Positions 43,982-52,197 of a stretch of 64,000 bases of DNA are shown here, in pieces (the stretch's first letter is position 1; the number at the start of each line of letters is the position of its first letter). Position numbers and translations under genes: made by a program. This DNA comes from Haloferax gibbonsii ATCC 33959 (GTDB lineage: Archaea > Halobacteriota > Halobacteria > Halobacteriales > Haloferacaceae): contig NZ_AOLJ01000011.1 of the NCBI RefSeq assembly GCF_000336775.1, positions 624,938 to 688,937 on the forward strand, written 5' to 3'. Under the pieces are notes generated by a model. That model saw only the letters and a list, made by a program, of their open reading frames with translations. It had not been told where the DNA came from and searched no databases.

Positions 43982-46099
43982 ATGGACTTTGCGGCACAGG
44001 CGGATGTTACGCGAGAGACGTTCTGGACGATTAGTCCGGTCGGCGAGGCGCTCTTCTACGGCCTCGCCGCCATCGCGTCGCTCGTCTTCCTCTACGGGGT
44101 GTACGAGCGGTTCGCTCGATACGCGCGGGGTGGTGAAGACCCGTTCGACCGGCTGTCGGACCTGCCGGGACGGACGGTCCGGGCGGCGAAAGTGGTGTTC
44201 TCCAACGAAAAGCAGTTCAAGCGCGACCGGTTCGCCGGCGTGATGCACGCCTTCATCATGTGGGGCTTCCTGACGCTCCTCATCGGGACGACCATCCTCG
44301 CCATCGACATCGACGTGTGGCGGCGGGTGACTGGCAGTTCCTTCTTCGTCGGCGACTTCTACCTCTCGTACTCGTTCGTCATGGACCTCATGGGCCTGTT
44401 GTTCGTCGTCGGCGTGGGGATGGCGCTGTGGCGGCGCTACGGGGTCCGACACCCGCGGCTGTGGGGCAAACACACCGGCTTCGAGGACGCCGCGTTCGTC
44501 TGGACGCTGTTTCTCCTCGGCGTCGGCGGCTACGTCCTCGAAGGCATCCGCATCGTCGGCACGGAGTTCCCCGAGTTCGAGACGGTGAGCTTCGTCGGCT
44601 ACTTCGTCGCCCTCGTGTTCGACGCCGGGGGCATGAGCCAGGGTCTCGCACAGACGCTCTACTGGTTCGGCTGGTGGTCCCACGCGCTCCTCGCCTTGGC
44701 GTTCGTCGCCGCCGTCCCCTACGCCAAGCCCCTGCACATGCTCACCTCCTTCGCCAACATCGTCACCGCCGACGAGAAGGCGGGCACGCGCCTCCCGAAA
44801 GTGCCGGCCGACACGCCGCCGGACGAAATCGGCTACGTCTCCGAGGACGACTTCTCGTGGAAGGCGATGCTCGACATGGACGCCTGCACGAAGTGCGGCC
44901 GCTGTACCGACGCCTGCCCGGCGAAGGCCTCCGGCCGCAACCTCGACCCGCGGGACGTGATTCTCGACCTGAAGACCTACCGCGAGTCGGTCGACGCCGG
45001 CGGCGACTCCATCGACATCGTCGCGGACGGCGGCACTTCCGTCGTCGACGCCGAATCGATGGAGTCCTGCATGGCCTGTATGGCCTGCATGGACGCCTGT
45101 CCGGTCGATATCGAGCACCTGACGCACTTCACCGAGATGAACCGCCGGCTCACCGAGACGGGCCAACAGCAAGAGCCGGTACAGGAGGCGATGATGAACA
45201 TCTTCCAGAACGGCAACGCCTTCGGCGACCCTCAGCGCAAGCGGCCCGACTGGACCGACGACCTCGACTTCGAGGTGCCCGACGCCCGCGACGAATCGGT
45301 CGAGTTCCTCTGGTACGTCGGCGACTACCCCTCCTACGACGAGCGCAACCGCGCCGTCGCCCGCTCGCTGGCCCGCATCTTCGAGGAGGCGGGCGTTTCC
45401 TACGGCATCCTCTACGAGGACGAACAGCACGACGGCAACGACGTGCGCCGCGTCGGCGAGGAGGGCCTCTACGAGATGCTCGTCGAGGACAACGTCGCCG
45501 CGATGGCCGACTGCGACTTCGACAAAATCGTCTGCACCGACCCGCACTCGTACAACACGTTCAAAAACGAGTACCCGGAGATGGACGACTCGTTCGACTA
45601 CCCGGTGTACCACTACACCCAACTGGTCGAGCGCCTCGTCGGCGACGACCGCCTCGGCCTCGCGGGCGACGAACTCGCCGCCCAGACGGTGACGTACCAC
45701 GACCCGTGTCACCTCGGACGCTACAACGGCGAGTACGAAGCGCCCCGCGAGGTCATCCGCGCGACCGGCGTCGAACTCGCCGAGATGCCGCGCAACCGCG
45801 ACCAGTCGTTCTGCTGCGGCGGCGGCGGCGGCGGTCTCTGGATGGACCACGAAGAGGAGTCGAAGCCGTCCGAAGAGCGCCTGCGCGAGGCGCTCGACGA
45901 CACGACCGGCGGCGTCGAACGCTTCGTCGTCGCCTGCCCGATGTGCGCGACGATGTACGAAGACGGCCGCAAGACCGGGAGCTACGAGGACGATATCGAC
46001 ATCGTTGATATCTCCGAACTCGTCGTGGAGGCGCTCGACGCGAAGGCCGCCGCGACGGCGGACGCGGGCGCGGATACGACCCCCGCGTCGGCCGACTGA
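43982..46099 (+). CDS. Fused cytochrome-b-like / HdrD-type iron-sulfur oxidoreductase
   Basis: 705 residues. N-terminal five membrane helices resemble NarI/DsrM cytochrome b (with several membrane histidines, e.g. in FAGVMHAFIMWGF). Then two 4Fe-4S motifs (C302, C305, C308, C312 and C363, C366, C369, C373), and two C-terminal CCG domains (CHLGRYNGEY ... CCGGGGGGLWMD, CPMCATMYEDG) as in HdrD, GlpC and LldE. It probably carries electrons between the quinone pool and a soluble partner. Haloarchaea do not make methane, so the CCG substrate is not CoM-CoB. GATTTAACCC about 30 bases upstream is the promoter. Confidence 0.9.
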   Translation: MDFAAQADVTRETFWTISPVGEALFYGLAAIASLVFLYGVYERFARYARGGEDPFDRLSDLPGRTVRAAKVVFSNEKQFKRDRFAGVMHAFIMWGFLTLLIGTTILAIDIDVWRRVTGSSFFVGDFYLSYSFVMDLMGLLFVVGVGMALWRRYGVRHPRLWGKHTGFEDAAFVWTLFLLGVGGYVLEGIRIVGTEFPEFETVSFVGYFVALVFDAGGMSQGLAQTLYWFGWWSHALLALAFVAAVPYAKPLHMLTSFANIVTADEKAGTRLPKVPADTPPDEIGYVSEDDFSWKAMLDMDACTKCGRCTDACPAKASGRNLDPRDVILDLKTYRESVDAGGDSIDIVADGGTSVVDAESMESCMACMACMDACPVDIEHLTHFTEMNRRLTETGQQQEPVQEAMMNIFQNGNAFGDPQRKRPDWTDDLDFEVPDARDESVEFLWYVGDYPSYDERNRAVARSLARIFEEAGVSYGILYEDEQHDGNDVRRVGEEGLYEMLVEDNVAAMADCDFDKIVCTDPHSYNTFKNEYPEMDDSFDYPVYHYTQLVERLVGDDRLGLAGDELAAQTVTYHDPCHLGRYNGEYEAPREVIRATGVELAEMPRNRDQSFCCGGGGGGLWMDHEEESKPSEERLREALDDTTGGVERFVVACPMCATMYEDGRKTGSYEDDIDIVDISELVVEALDAKAAATADAGADTTPASAD

Positions 46100-46115
46100 G
46101 TCGGCGGCGCGGCTG

Positions 46116-46140
46116 TTCTGTCCTGTCCTGTCCTGTCCTG
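46116..46140 (+). repeat. Five-base tandem repeat (TCCTG, about 5 units)
   Basis: TTCTG followed by four exact TCCTG copies, then TTTTCC, in the 53-base gap between the converging oxidoreductase and lactate dehydrogenase genes. Simple repeats are rare in this window. The T-run directly after may act as terminator. Confidence 0.85.
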
Positions 46141-46152
46141 TTTTCCGCTCTT

Positions 46153-47115
46153 CTATGCTACGTCCAAGCGGTCGATGGACTCGCGGATGACGTCGGCCGA
46201 CTCGCGGAGCGCCGCCGTCTCGTCCGCCGAGAGGTCGAACTCGTGAACGTCGCGGACGCCGGTTTCGTTGACGGTGCACGGGAGGCTCATGTAGACGCCG
46301 TCGATGTCGTGTTCGCCCGAGACGAGCGTCGAGACGGTGAGAATGGAGTTGTCGCCGCCGAGGATGCGCTCGGTGGTCGCGGCCACCGAGCGCGCGACGC
46401 CGTAGTTCGTCCGCTCCTTGCGGTCGATAATCTCGTAGGCGGCCTCGCGGACCTCCGTCTCGACGCCGGCTTTGAGTGCGTCGACGTCGTCGACGCCGTG
46501 GCTGGTGGCGTACGACTCGAACGGGATGCCGCCGAGATTCGCCGAACTCCAGACGAGAACCTCGCTGTCGCCGTGCTCGCCGACGACGTAGGCGTGGACG
46601 TTCGCCGGGTCGAGGTCGAACTCGCGGCTGAGCGAGTGGCGGAACCGCGACGTGTCGAGGACGGTTCCCGAGCCGATGACGCGCTCGGCCGGCAGGTCCG
46701 ACACCTTCCACGTGACGTACGAGAGCACGTCCACGGGGTTGGTGACGATGAGCATCACGGCGTCGTCGTTCAGCCCCTCGGTAATCTGCGGAATCATGTC
46801 GGCGAAGATGTCGGCGTTTCGCTCCATCAGGTCGAGGCGGGTCTCGTCCGGTTTCTGGCTGGCACCGGCGGTGACGATGACCACGTCGGCGTCCCAGCAG
46901 TCCTCGTAGTCGCCCGTCCGGACGCGGACCGGCGACGTGAAGTACGAGCCGTGGTTGAGGTCCATCGCCTCGCCCTCGACGCGCTCTTTGGCGACGTCGA
47001 CGAGGACGATTTCGCCGACGAGACTGCTCTCCATCAGCGCGAACGCCGTGCTCGACCCGACTGCGCCGGCACCCCCGACGATTGCGACCGTACCCTTGCC
47101 GCGTTCAGTGCTCAT
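46153..47115 (-). CDS. L-lactate dehydrogenase (LDH/MDH superfamily)
   Basis: 320 residues. VGGAGAVGSS (13-22) binds NAD, D40 favours NAD over NADP. The substrate-specificity loop is AGASQKPDETRLDL: residue 87 is Gln, as at position 102 of lactate dehydrogenases, where malate dehydrogenases have Arg. R93, R157 and the catalytic H181 (GEHGDSE) are present. It therefore most likely interconverts pyruvate and L-lactate, although automatic naming as malate dehydrogenase would be easy. It converges on the oxidoreductase gene. Confidence 0.88.
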   Translation of the reverse strand: MSTERGKGTVAIVGGAGAVGSSTAFALMESSLVGEIVLVDVAKERVEGEAMDLNHGSYFTSPVRVRTGDYEDCWDADVVIVTAGASQKPDETRLDLMERNADIFADMIPQITEGLNDDAVMLIVTNPVDVLSYVTWKVSDLPAERVIGSGTVLDTSRFRHSLSREFDLDPANVHAYVVGEHGDSEVLVWSSANLGGIPFESYATSHGVDDVDALKAGVETEVREAAYEIIDRKERTNYGVARSVAATTERILGGDNSILTVSTLVSGEHDIDGVYMSLPCTVNETGVRDVHEFDLSADETAALRESADVIRESIDRLDVA

Positions 47116-47132
47116 ACCCGTCGTTCGAGCGA

Positions 47133-47142
47133 CCGGTGGATA
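47133..47142 (-). promoter_or_regulatory. TATA box of the lactate dehydrogenase gene
   Basis: Read on the minus strand TTTTTATCC lies about 20-27 bases before the ATG at 47115, so the message is probably leaderless. The rest of 47116-47311 is AT-rich for this genome, with GAAAT/ATTTC and AACAGAC/GTTTGTT inverted repeats (about 47235-47249 and 47187-47204), and shows no gene. Confidence 0.5.
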
Positions 47143-47311
47143 AAAACAAAGCCCCGTTTCGAAGAACTGGGAGTACTACTTTTGTAACAGACGATTGTTT
47201 GTTAGATATCTCTCCGCTCCGGCGCGTTTTTTGAAATGAAGAATTTCGGAGTCGTAGGTTCCGCAGGCACTACACGAACGTCGCGAGCGCGGCCGGCCGC
47301 CGCGTGCGGGG

Positions 47312-47764
47312 TTACTCGCGGTCGTACTCTTTCTTGAAGCCGCGGAACTCGGTCCGGTGGGCCTCCTCGTCGGCGAGGATGGTCACGGCGAGGTCCTCGG
47401 TGACGGGGTCGTTGGCCTCCTCCGCGGCGTCGATGAGCGCGCGGTAGGTCTCGATGGCGTCCTCCTCGGCGGTGAGGACGCCGTTGATGACCGCGAGCAC
47501 GTCCGTACTGTCCTCCGGCGGCTGGAGGTCGTGCTGGCGCGCCTCGAAGGTCGCCGAGCCCGGCGGCTGCTCGTCGAGCTGCTTCAGCCGGTTCCCGAGC
47601 TGCTCCGCGTGGGTGAGTTCCTCCTGAATGTCGGTCTGGAGGGACTCCTTTATCTCCTCCGCCCGGACGCCGTCGAGGACGATGGAGTTCGTCATGTAGT
47701 TCATCACGGTCTCGATCTCGTCCTGATAGGCGCGCTTCAACAGCGCGGTTACGTCCTCAGACAT
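47312..47764 (-). CDS. Ferritin-like four-helix protein
   Basis: 150 residues with two E-x-x-H-type helices: AYQDEIETVMNYM, IQEELTHAEQL, EEDAIETYRALID, and ILADEEAHRTEF. These supply the carboxylate-histidine ligands of a di-iron or ferritin-like site. It may store iron or protect from oxidants; it is not a canonical Dps. Start at MSEDVTALLKRAY (47764). Confidence 0.88.
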   Translation of the reverse strand: MSEDVTALLKRAYQDEIETVMNYMTNSIVLDGVRAEEIKESLQTDIQEELTHAEQLGNRLKQLDEQPPGSATFEARQHDLQPPEDSTDVLAVINGVLTAEEDAIETYRALIDAAEEANDPVTEDLAVTILADEEAHRTEFRGFKKEYDRE

Positions 47765-47886
47765 AGCGACTTCGTATTGACGCTCTGGCAACAAATACCT
47801 GTTCGCCGCGGCGAGCCCGTCGGGTGGGTGAAGCGTCGGCGTCGGCGAAAATCAGCGGTCGAGGCGAGTCGGTACCGCGGGTGAGT

Positions 47887-48261
47887 TCAGTCTTCGATGG
47901 AGACGATTTCGACGACGTAGCCGTCGGGGTCCTTCACGAACGCCGCGCGGGCGTTCACCGGGTCGATGTCCACCGGCGGCTTCACGATATCGGGCGACTG
48001 CGCCTCGACGATGTCCTCGAAGGCGCGGTCGGCGTCCGCGACCTCGACGGCGACGTGGTCGATGCCGGCGGGTTCGACGCGCGCCGACGAGGTCGGGTCG
48101 TACTTGAACTGCAGTTCCATGTCGGTGTCGTCGCTGCCGACGTAGACGTTCCGGACGCCGTCGAGTTCGAACTCGTTGGTCTGTTCGAGACCGAGGTCGG
48201 CGTAGAAGTCGAGCGTGGCGTCGATGTCCGAGACGACGAGGGCGGTGTGGATGAGTCCCAT
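47887..48261 (-). CDS. VOC-family (glyoxalase I-like) protein
   Basis: 124 residues with the two beta-alpha-beta-beta-beta repeats of the vicinal oxygen chelate fold: IHTALVVSDIDATLDFYADLGL (metal His5) and GIDHVAVEVADADRAFEDI, ending KDPDGYVVEIVS with the last Glu ligand. It could be a lactoylglutathione-lyase-like or methylmalonyl-CoA epimerase-like enzyme; the length fits glyoxalase I. Confidence 0.88.
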   Translation of the reverse strand: MGLIHTALVVSDIDATLDFYADLGLEQTNEFELDGVRNVYVGSDDTDMELQFKYDPTSSARVEPAGIDHVAVEVADADRAFEDIVEAQSPDIVKPPVDIDPVNARAAFVKDPDGYVVEIVSIED

Positions 48262-48305
48262 GGCGGACGCGACGCGGCGGGGAGAGATAACGTCTGGTCT
48301 TCGTG

Positions 48306-48629
48306 TCAGGCCTGCCGCGAGGCGTCCACGTCGATGGCGTCGACGGGACAGATGTCGACGCAGAGCATGCAGTCGATGCACTGGTCTTCGTTCGTCGGTT
48401 CGACCTTCTGCTCGCTCACCGGGTGGTCGGGCGTGTCGACCCACGTGAACACGTCCACGGGGCAGTTTTCGAGGCACGCGCCGTCCGCGAGACAGATGTC
48501 GTAGTCGACGGCGACGTGGGTGCCGTGGATGCCGAGTTTCTCCGGCGGGTCGACGGGGCCCCAGACGGCGACGCCGTTTTCCTCGCCCGCTCGCTCCCGG
48601 TTCTGGTCGAAGTTCGAGTCGATAGCCAT
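48306..48629 (-). CDS. Dicluster ferredoxin, Sulfolobus-type
   Basis: 107 residues. CLADGACLENCP has the Cys/Asp pattern of a 3Fe-4S site (Asp in the second place), and CIDCMLCVDICP is a 4Fe-4S site. The N-terminal extension with KLGIHGTHVAVD and the Asp in the C-terminal part recall the zinc-binding extension of Sulfolobus and Thermoplasma ferredoxins. It differs from the plant-type 2Fe-2S ferredoxin that dominates in haloarchaea, and would carry low-potential electrons for another oxidoreductase. Confidence 0.9.
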   Translation of the reverse strand: MAIDSNFDQNRERAGEENGVAVWGPVDPPEKLGIHGTHVAVDYDICLADGACLENCPVDVFTWVDTPDHPVSEQKVEPTNEDQCIDCMLCVDICPVDAIDVDASRQA

Positions 48630-48746
48630 TGCCGGGCGTTGGCCGTACCCGGTACTAAAACGTCCGCATCGGCGACGAGATAAATCGGGGACGGAGTCGT
48701 GATTGCGGGTGGTTTCGGAGTCGGTTCCGACCGACGAACCGGGGCG

Positions 48747-49454
48747 CTATCGGCGGACCGCGAGGAACGCGGCCGCGAGGAGCGCCACCACGGCGAGCAC
48801 CGCGCTGAAGCCGGGGATACCGGTGTCGCTGGTGCCGGTCGCGGTGGTCGCGTCGGTCGTCGCCGACGCGTTTGCGGTCGTCGTCTCGGTCGTCTCGCCC
48901 GCCGTCGTGGTCGTCTCGGTGTCGGTCGATTCAGTCGTCGTCTCGGTCGTCTCGGTCGTCTCCACCGCTTGGAGCGAGAGCGTCGCCGTGTCGGTCGAGT
49001 TGTTCGCCGGGCCGAGCGCGAGCGAGTAGTCGCCCGCGTCGAGCGTCGCCGGGAGCGTCTCGGTCGTCTGCGTCGCGTTCACCGAGTCCTCGCCGGCGGC
49101 GGTGAGGTACGACGAGGCGTTCGCCTGTCCCGCCGTCGAGGTGTTCAGTTCGAGGGTGACGTTGCCGTCGCGGTCCTCGTCGACCACCGTCGCGTTGACG
49201 GCGAAGTTCACGTCCTCGCCGCCGATGCGGAGCGGGACGGTGTTGTTCTCGCCGGCCAGCGCCGCGGACGTGTTGTTCGCGTCCGCCGCGCCGGAGAGCG
49301 TGATGGAGACCACCTCGCCCTGTTCGGCCGTGTACGCGTCGTCTGTGAACTCGTAGTGGCCCGAGGCGGCCGCCGCGGGCATCACCGCCGCCGCGAGCAC
49401 GGCGGCGACGAGGAGGGTCGTCGTCAGTAGCGCGGATCGGTTGGAGGGTCGCAT
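48747..49454 (-). CDS. PGF-CTERM surface protein
   Basis: 235 residues: a Sec signal peptide (about 1-30, LLVAAVLAAAVMPAAAA), an Asn-X-Thr/Ser-rich beta domain (many N-glycosylation sites), a Thr/Glu-rich spacer (TTETTETTTE-like), and the C-terminal tripartite tag GIPGFSAVLAVVALLAAAFLAVRR. PGF-CTERM tags are cut by archaeosortase A and replaced with an archaetidyl lipid, so it ends at the cell surface. Function otherwise unknown. Confidence 0.9.
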   Translation of the reverse strand: MRPSNRSALLTTTLLVAAVLAAAVMPAAAASGHYEFTDDAYTAEQGEVVSITLSGAADANNTSAALAGENNTVPLRIGGEDVNFAVNATVVDEDRDGNVTLELNTSTAGQANASSYLTAAGEDSVNATQTTETLPATLDAGDYSLALGPANNSTDTATLSLQAVETTETTETTTESTDTETTTTAGETTETTTANASATTDATTATGTSDTGIPGFSAVLAVVALLAAAFLAVRR

Positions 49455-49614
49455 CGACCACCTCTTTTCAGAGGGAAGGTAAGTTACTTTCCATGTCTTA
49501 ATGTCAAACGATAATCGGTATCGGGTGGGCGGGAGGACGGCGAGACGCGAGCGCGGCCGCTCGGGGCTCGGTGGAATCGAAAGGAAGTCAGCGGGCCGGA
49601 CGTCCGTCGGGCGA

Positions 49615-49905
49615 CTACGCCCGCGCGGCCTCGATGTGCTCGAGAACGCGCGAGATGTGGTGGTCGTCCCGAGCGGGCGCCTGTTTCCGATAGGTTCGGA
49701 GGGCGTCTACGAGATAGTCGAGTTCGGCGCTGTCGAAATCTTCGTCGCCGGCCTCGACCCGCGCGAGCAGGCCTGGGGCCGGCGTCGGCTCTTCGTCTGC
49801 ATCGACCGCCCGCTCGATGGCGTCGAGCAAGGCGGCGTGGACGACCCACGTCTCTTCGCGAGAGAGGTCGAGCGCCGTCGGACGGTCCTGGGCCGATGTG
49901 GTCAT
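49615..49905 (-). CDS. Conserved-looking small haloarchaeal protein
   Basis: 96 residues, all helical and acidic: LDLSREETWVVHAALLDAIERAVD ... LDYLVDALRTYRKQAP ... ISRVLEHIEAARA. No known domain; such proteins are common in haloarchaea. A clean promoter (49941-49947) drives it. Confidence 0.75.
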   Translation of the reverse strand: MTTSAQDRPTALDLSREETWVVHAALLDAIERAVDADEEPTPAPGLLARVEAGDEDFDSAELDYLVDALRTYRKQAPARDDHHISRVLEHIEAARA

Positions 49906-49940
49906 TGTGGGGCCTCTATCGTAACCTATGGGCGGGGAGA

Positions 49941-49947
49941 TATAAAT
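49941..49947 (-). promoter_or_regulatory. TATA box of the 96-residue gene
   Basis: TATAAAT on the plus strand reads ATTTATA on the minus strand, 36 bases before the ATG at 49905. This is one of the clearest TATA boxes in the window; the plus strand has no gene it could serve. Confidence 0.65.
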
Positions 49948-50013
49948 GTATGTGTACTGTTGTCATGCGTCACGCACAACAGCGAAAGCCACGGGGGCGT
50001 CCGCTCCCGAGCC

Positions 50014-51177
50014 CTAGTGGAATGCTTCGATTCCCGTCAGGTCCGCGCCGAGGACGAGCGTGTGGATGTCGTCGGTCCCCTCGTAGGTGTAGACGGTCTC
50101 GATGTTCTCCATGTGGCGCATCGGCGAGTAGTCGGTCGTGATGCCGTTGCCGCCGAGCATCTCGCGGGCGGTTCGGGTCACCTCGCGGGCGACGCGGACG
50201 TTGTGGCGCTTCGCCATCGACACCTGCTGGTGTCGCAGGTCGCCGCGCTCTTTGAGGTCGGCGAGGCGGTGGGCCATCAACTGCGCGTTCGTTATCTGGG
50301 TCGCCATCTCGGCGAGTTTGCCCTGCTGGAGTTGGAACCGCGCGATCGGCCCGCCGAACTGGTCGCGGTCCTTCGCGTACTGGCGGGCGTCCTCGAAGGC
50401 GTCGCGGGCCGCGCCGACGACGCCCCACGCGATGCCGAACCGCGCCTGCGTGAGACACGAAAGCGGCCCCTTCATCCCCTCGACGCCGGGGAGTACGTCC
50501 TCCTCGGGAACGCGCACGTCGTCGAGGCCGATTTCGCCCGTGACCGACGCGCGCATCGAGAGTTTCCCCTCGATTTTGTTCGTCGTCACGCCGTCGCGGT
50601 CGGTCTCGACGAGGAACCCGCGGACCGGCGACCCCTCGGCCGACACGTCGCGCGCCCAGACGACCGCCACGTCCGCGATGGGCGAGTTCGTAATCCACGT
50701 CTTCGAGCCGTTGAGGACGTAGCCGTCGGCGTCGCGCTCGGCGCGGGTCTCCATCCCCGACGGATCCGAGCCGTGTTGCGGTTCGGTCAGGCCGAAACAG
50801 CCGACCGCCTCGCCCGACCCGAGTTTCGGAAGCCACCGCTGTTTCTGCTCGTCGGAGCCGTAGGCGTGGATGGGGTAGATGACGAGCGACCCCTGCACGC
50901 TCGCCATCGACCGGAGGCCGGAGTCGCCGGCTTCGAGTTCCTGCATCAGGAGGCCGTAGGCGCGCTCGCCGAGGCCGGGGAGGCCGTAGCCGTCGAGGTT
51001 GGGCGCGTAGAAGCCGAGTTCGCCCATCTTCGGGATGAGTTCGGTCGGAAACGTCCCGGCCTCGTAGTGCTCGCCGATGTCGGGTTTGACCTGCTCGTCG
51101 ACGAAGCGGCGGGCCTCGTCGCGGACGAGTTTCTCTTCGCCGGTCAGGTCGCCCTCCAATCCCAGATAATCGAGCAT
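50014..51177 (-). CDS. Acyl-CoA dehydrogenase (glutaryl-CoA dehydrogenase-like)
   Basis: 387 residues, all three acyl-CoA dehydrogenase domains. GCFGLTEPQHGSDPSGMETRA and KTWITNSPIADVAVVWAR bind FAD and substrate. The catalytic base is the Glu of VYTYEGTDDIHTLVLG, and the glutaryl-CoA/isobutyryl class hallmark RMASVQ-like LRSMASVQGSLVIYPI is present. It oxidises an acyl-CoA, passing electrons to ETF. No beta-oxidation partner is adjacent. Confidence 0.92.
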   Translation of the reverse strand: MLDYLGLEGDLTGEEKLVRDEARRFVDEQVKPDIGEHYEAGTFPTELIPKMGELGFYAPNLDGYGLPGLGERAYGLLMQELEAGDSGLRSMASVQGSLVIYPIHAYGSDEQKQRWLPKLGSGEAVGCFGLTEPQHGSDPSGMETRAERDADGYVLNGSKTWITNSPIADVAVVWARDVSAEGSPVRGFLVETDRDGVTTNKIEGKLSMRASVTGEIGLDDVRVPEEDVLPGVEGMKGPLSCLTQARFGIAWGVVGAARDAFEDARQYAKDRDQFGGPIARFQLQQGKLAEMATQITNAQLMAHRLADLKERGDLRHQQVSMAKRHNVRVAREVTRTAREMLGGNGITTDYSPMRHMENIETVYTYEGTDDIHTLVLGADLTGIEAFH

Positions 51178-51369
51178 GATAGACCCTGCGACCGGCGCGG
51201 TGAAAAGCGATTCGCTCGGTCGATATTCGGGGGAGACGGACGACCGAAAAGTCGGTGACGAAAGCGGGTCGGGCGCGGCTCGGCGGCGGGACGGGCGCGG
51301 CTCGGCGGCGGCTCGGATGCGGCTCGGGTACGACTCGAAAACAGCTCGCGACCGCGACTGTCGGAACGT

Positions 51370-52083
51370 TCAGGCCGCCGATTCGACCGACCCCGCGTTC
51401 GTCCGGTTGACGTAGGTGACGAAGTTGTCGAACAGGCGCTTGGCCTCGCAGGCGGCGGCGTGGTTCTCCGGCGTGATGCCGTCGATGACCGACCGAAGCC
51501 GCTCGTCGGGGAGGAAGTCCTTCTGCCTCGCGATGGCCTCGGCGGTGTCGGTGTCGTACTCGGGGTGGAACTGGACGCCGAAGGCGTGGCTCCGGCGGAA
51601 CGCGTGGACGCCGAACTCGTTTTGGGCGAGGAGTTCCGCGCCCGGCGGGAGTTCGCTCACCCGGTCGCCGTGGGAGGTGAAGACGGTGAAGCGCTCGCCG
51701 ATACCGGCGAGGATGTCGTCCTCGTCGTCGGCGCGGGTGCGCTCGATTTCGTTGTAGCCGAGTTCGAACTCGCCCATGTCCTCGACGGTGCCGCCGAGGG
51801 CCGCCGCGACGACCTGGTGGCCGAAACAGACGCCCAAGAGGGGGAGGCCGCGCTCGTCGGCGTCGGCGACCCACGACACGAGGTTCCGAATCCACGCCTC
51901 GTCCCAGTAGACCGACGACGACGAGCCGGTGATGACGACGCCGTCGTAGTCGAAGTGGTCGGGGAGGCGGCCGTCGGTCACGTCGAACTCGACGAGGTCG
52001 GCGTCGAGTTCGCGCCTGAAGTTTCGGAACGTGCTCGAATCGCCGTGGGAGGCGTCCAAGAACGCGAGTCGCGGGCGGGTCAT
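51370..52083 (-). CDS. Class I glutamine amidotransferase-like protein
   Basis: 237 residues. LLGVCFGHQVVAAALGG holds the nucleophile C86 and GVQFHPEYD the His-Glu pair, a complete GATase1 triad. It is a stand-alone amidotransferase related to GMP synthase subunit A and the yeast YLR126C-like group, perhaps a gamma-glutamyl hydrolase. Not a clear biosynthetic partner nearby. About 190 bases upstream of it toward the acyl-CoA dehydrogenase hold only short GC-rich direct repeats (GGGCGCGGCTCGGCGGCGG twice, 51270-51310). Confidence 0.9.
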   Translation of the reverse strand: MTRPRLAFLDASHGDSSTFRNFRRELDADLVEFDVTDGRLPDHFDYDGVVITGSSSSVYWDEAWIRNLVSWVADADERGLPLLGVCFGHQVVAAALGGTVEDMGEFELGYNEIERTRADDEDDILAGIGERFTVFTSHGDRVSELPPGAELLAQNEFGVHAFRRSHAFGVQFHPEYDTDTAEAIARQKDFLPDERLRSVIDGITPENHAAACEAKRLFDNFVTYVNRTNAGSVESAA

Positions 52084-52197
52084 CGTGGAGAGACAGTCGG
52101 TGCGGCTCTAAAGAAGTTGCGCCCGGAACGCTCTCTGCCGGCACCTGGGACGGGGGGCGTCGGCGACGAACCCGGAGCGAACGCGACGGAGCGCCGC

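Noticed and set aside
43571-46711. A 1046-codon open frame on the minus strand
   Set aside because: It lies opposite bioN and the Fe-S oxidoreductase and has a repetitive Arg/Gly/Val composition without motifs.
46153-47115. Malate dehydrogenase
   Set aside because: The specificity residue is Gln (position 87) as in lactate dehydrogenases; Arg would be expected for malate dehydrogenase.
51270-51310. Two copies of GGGCGCGGCTCGGCGGCGG
   Set aside because: Short low-complexity GC repeat in a gap, with no structure or gene attached.
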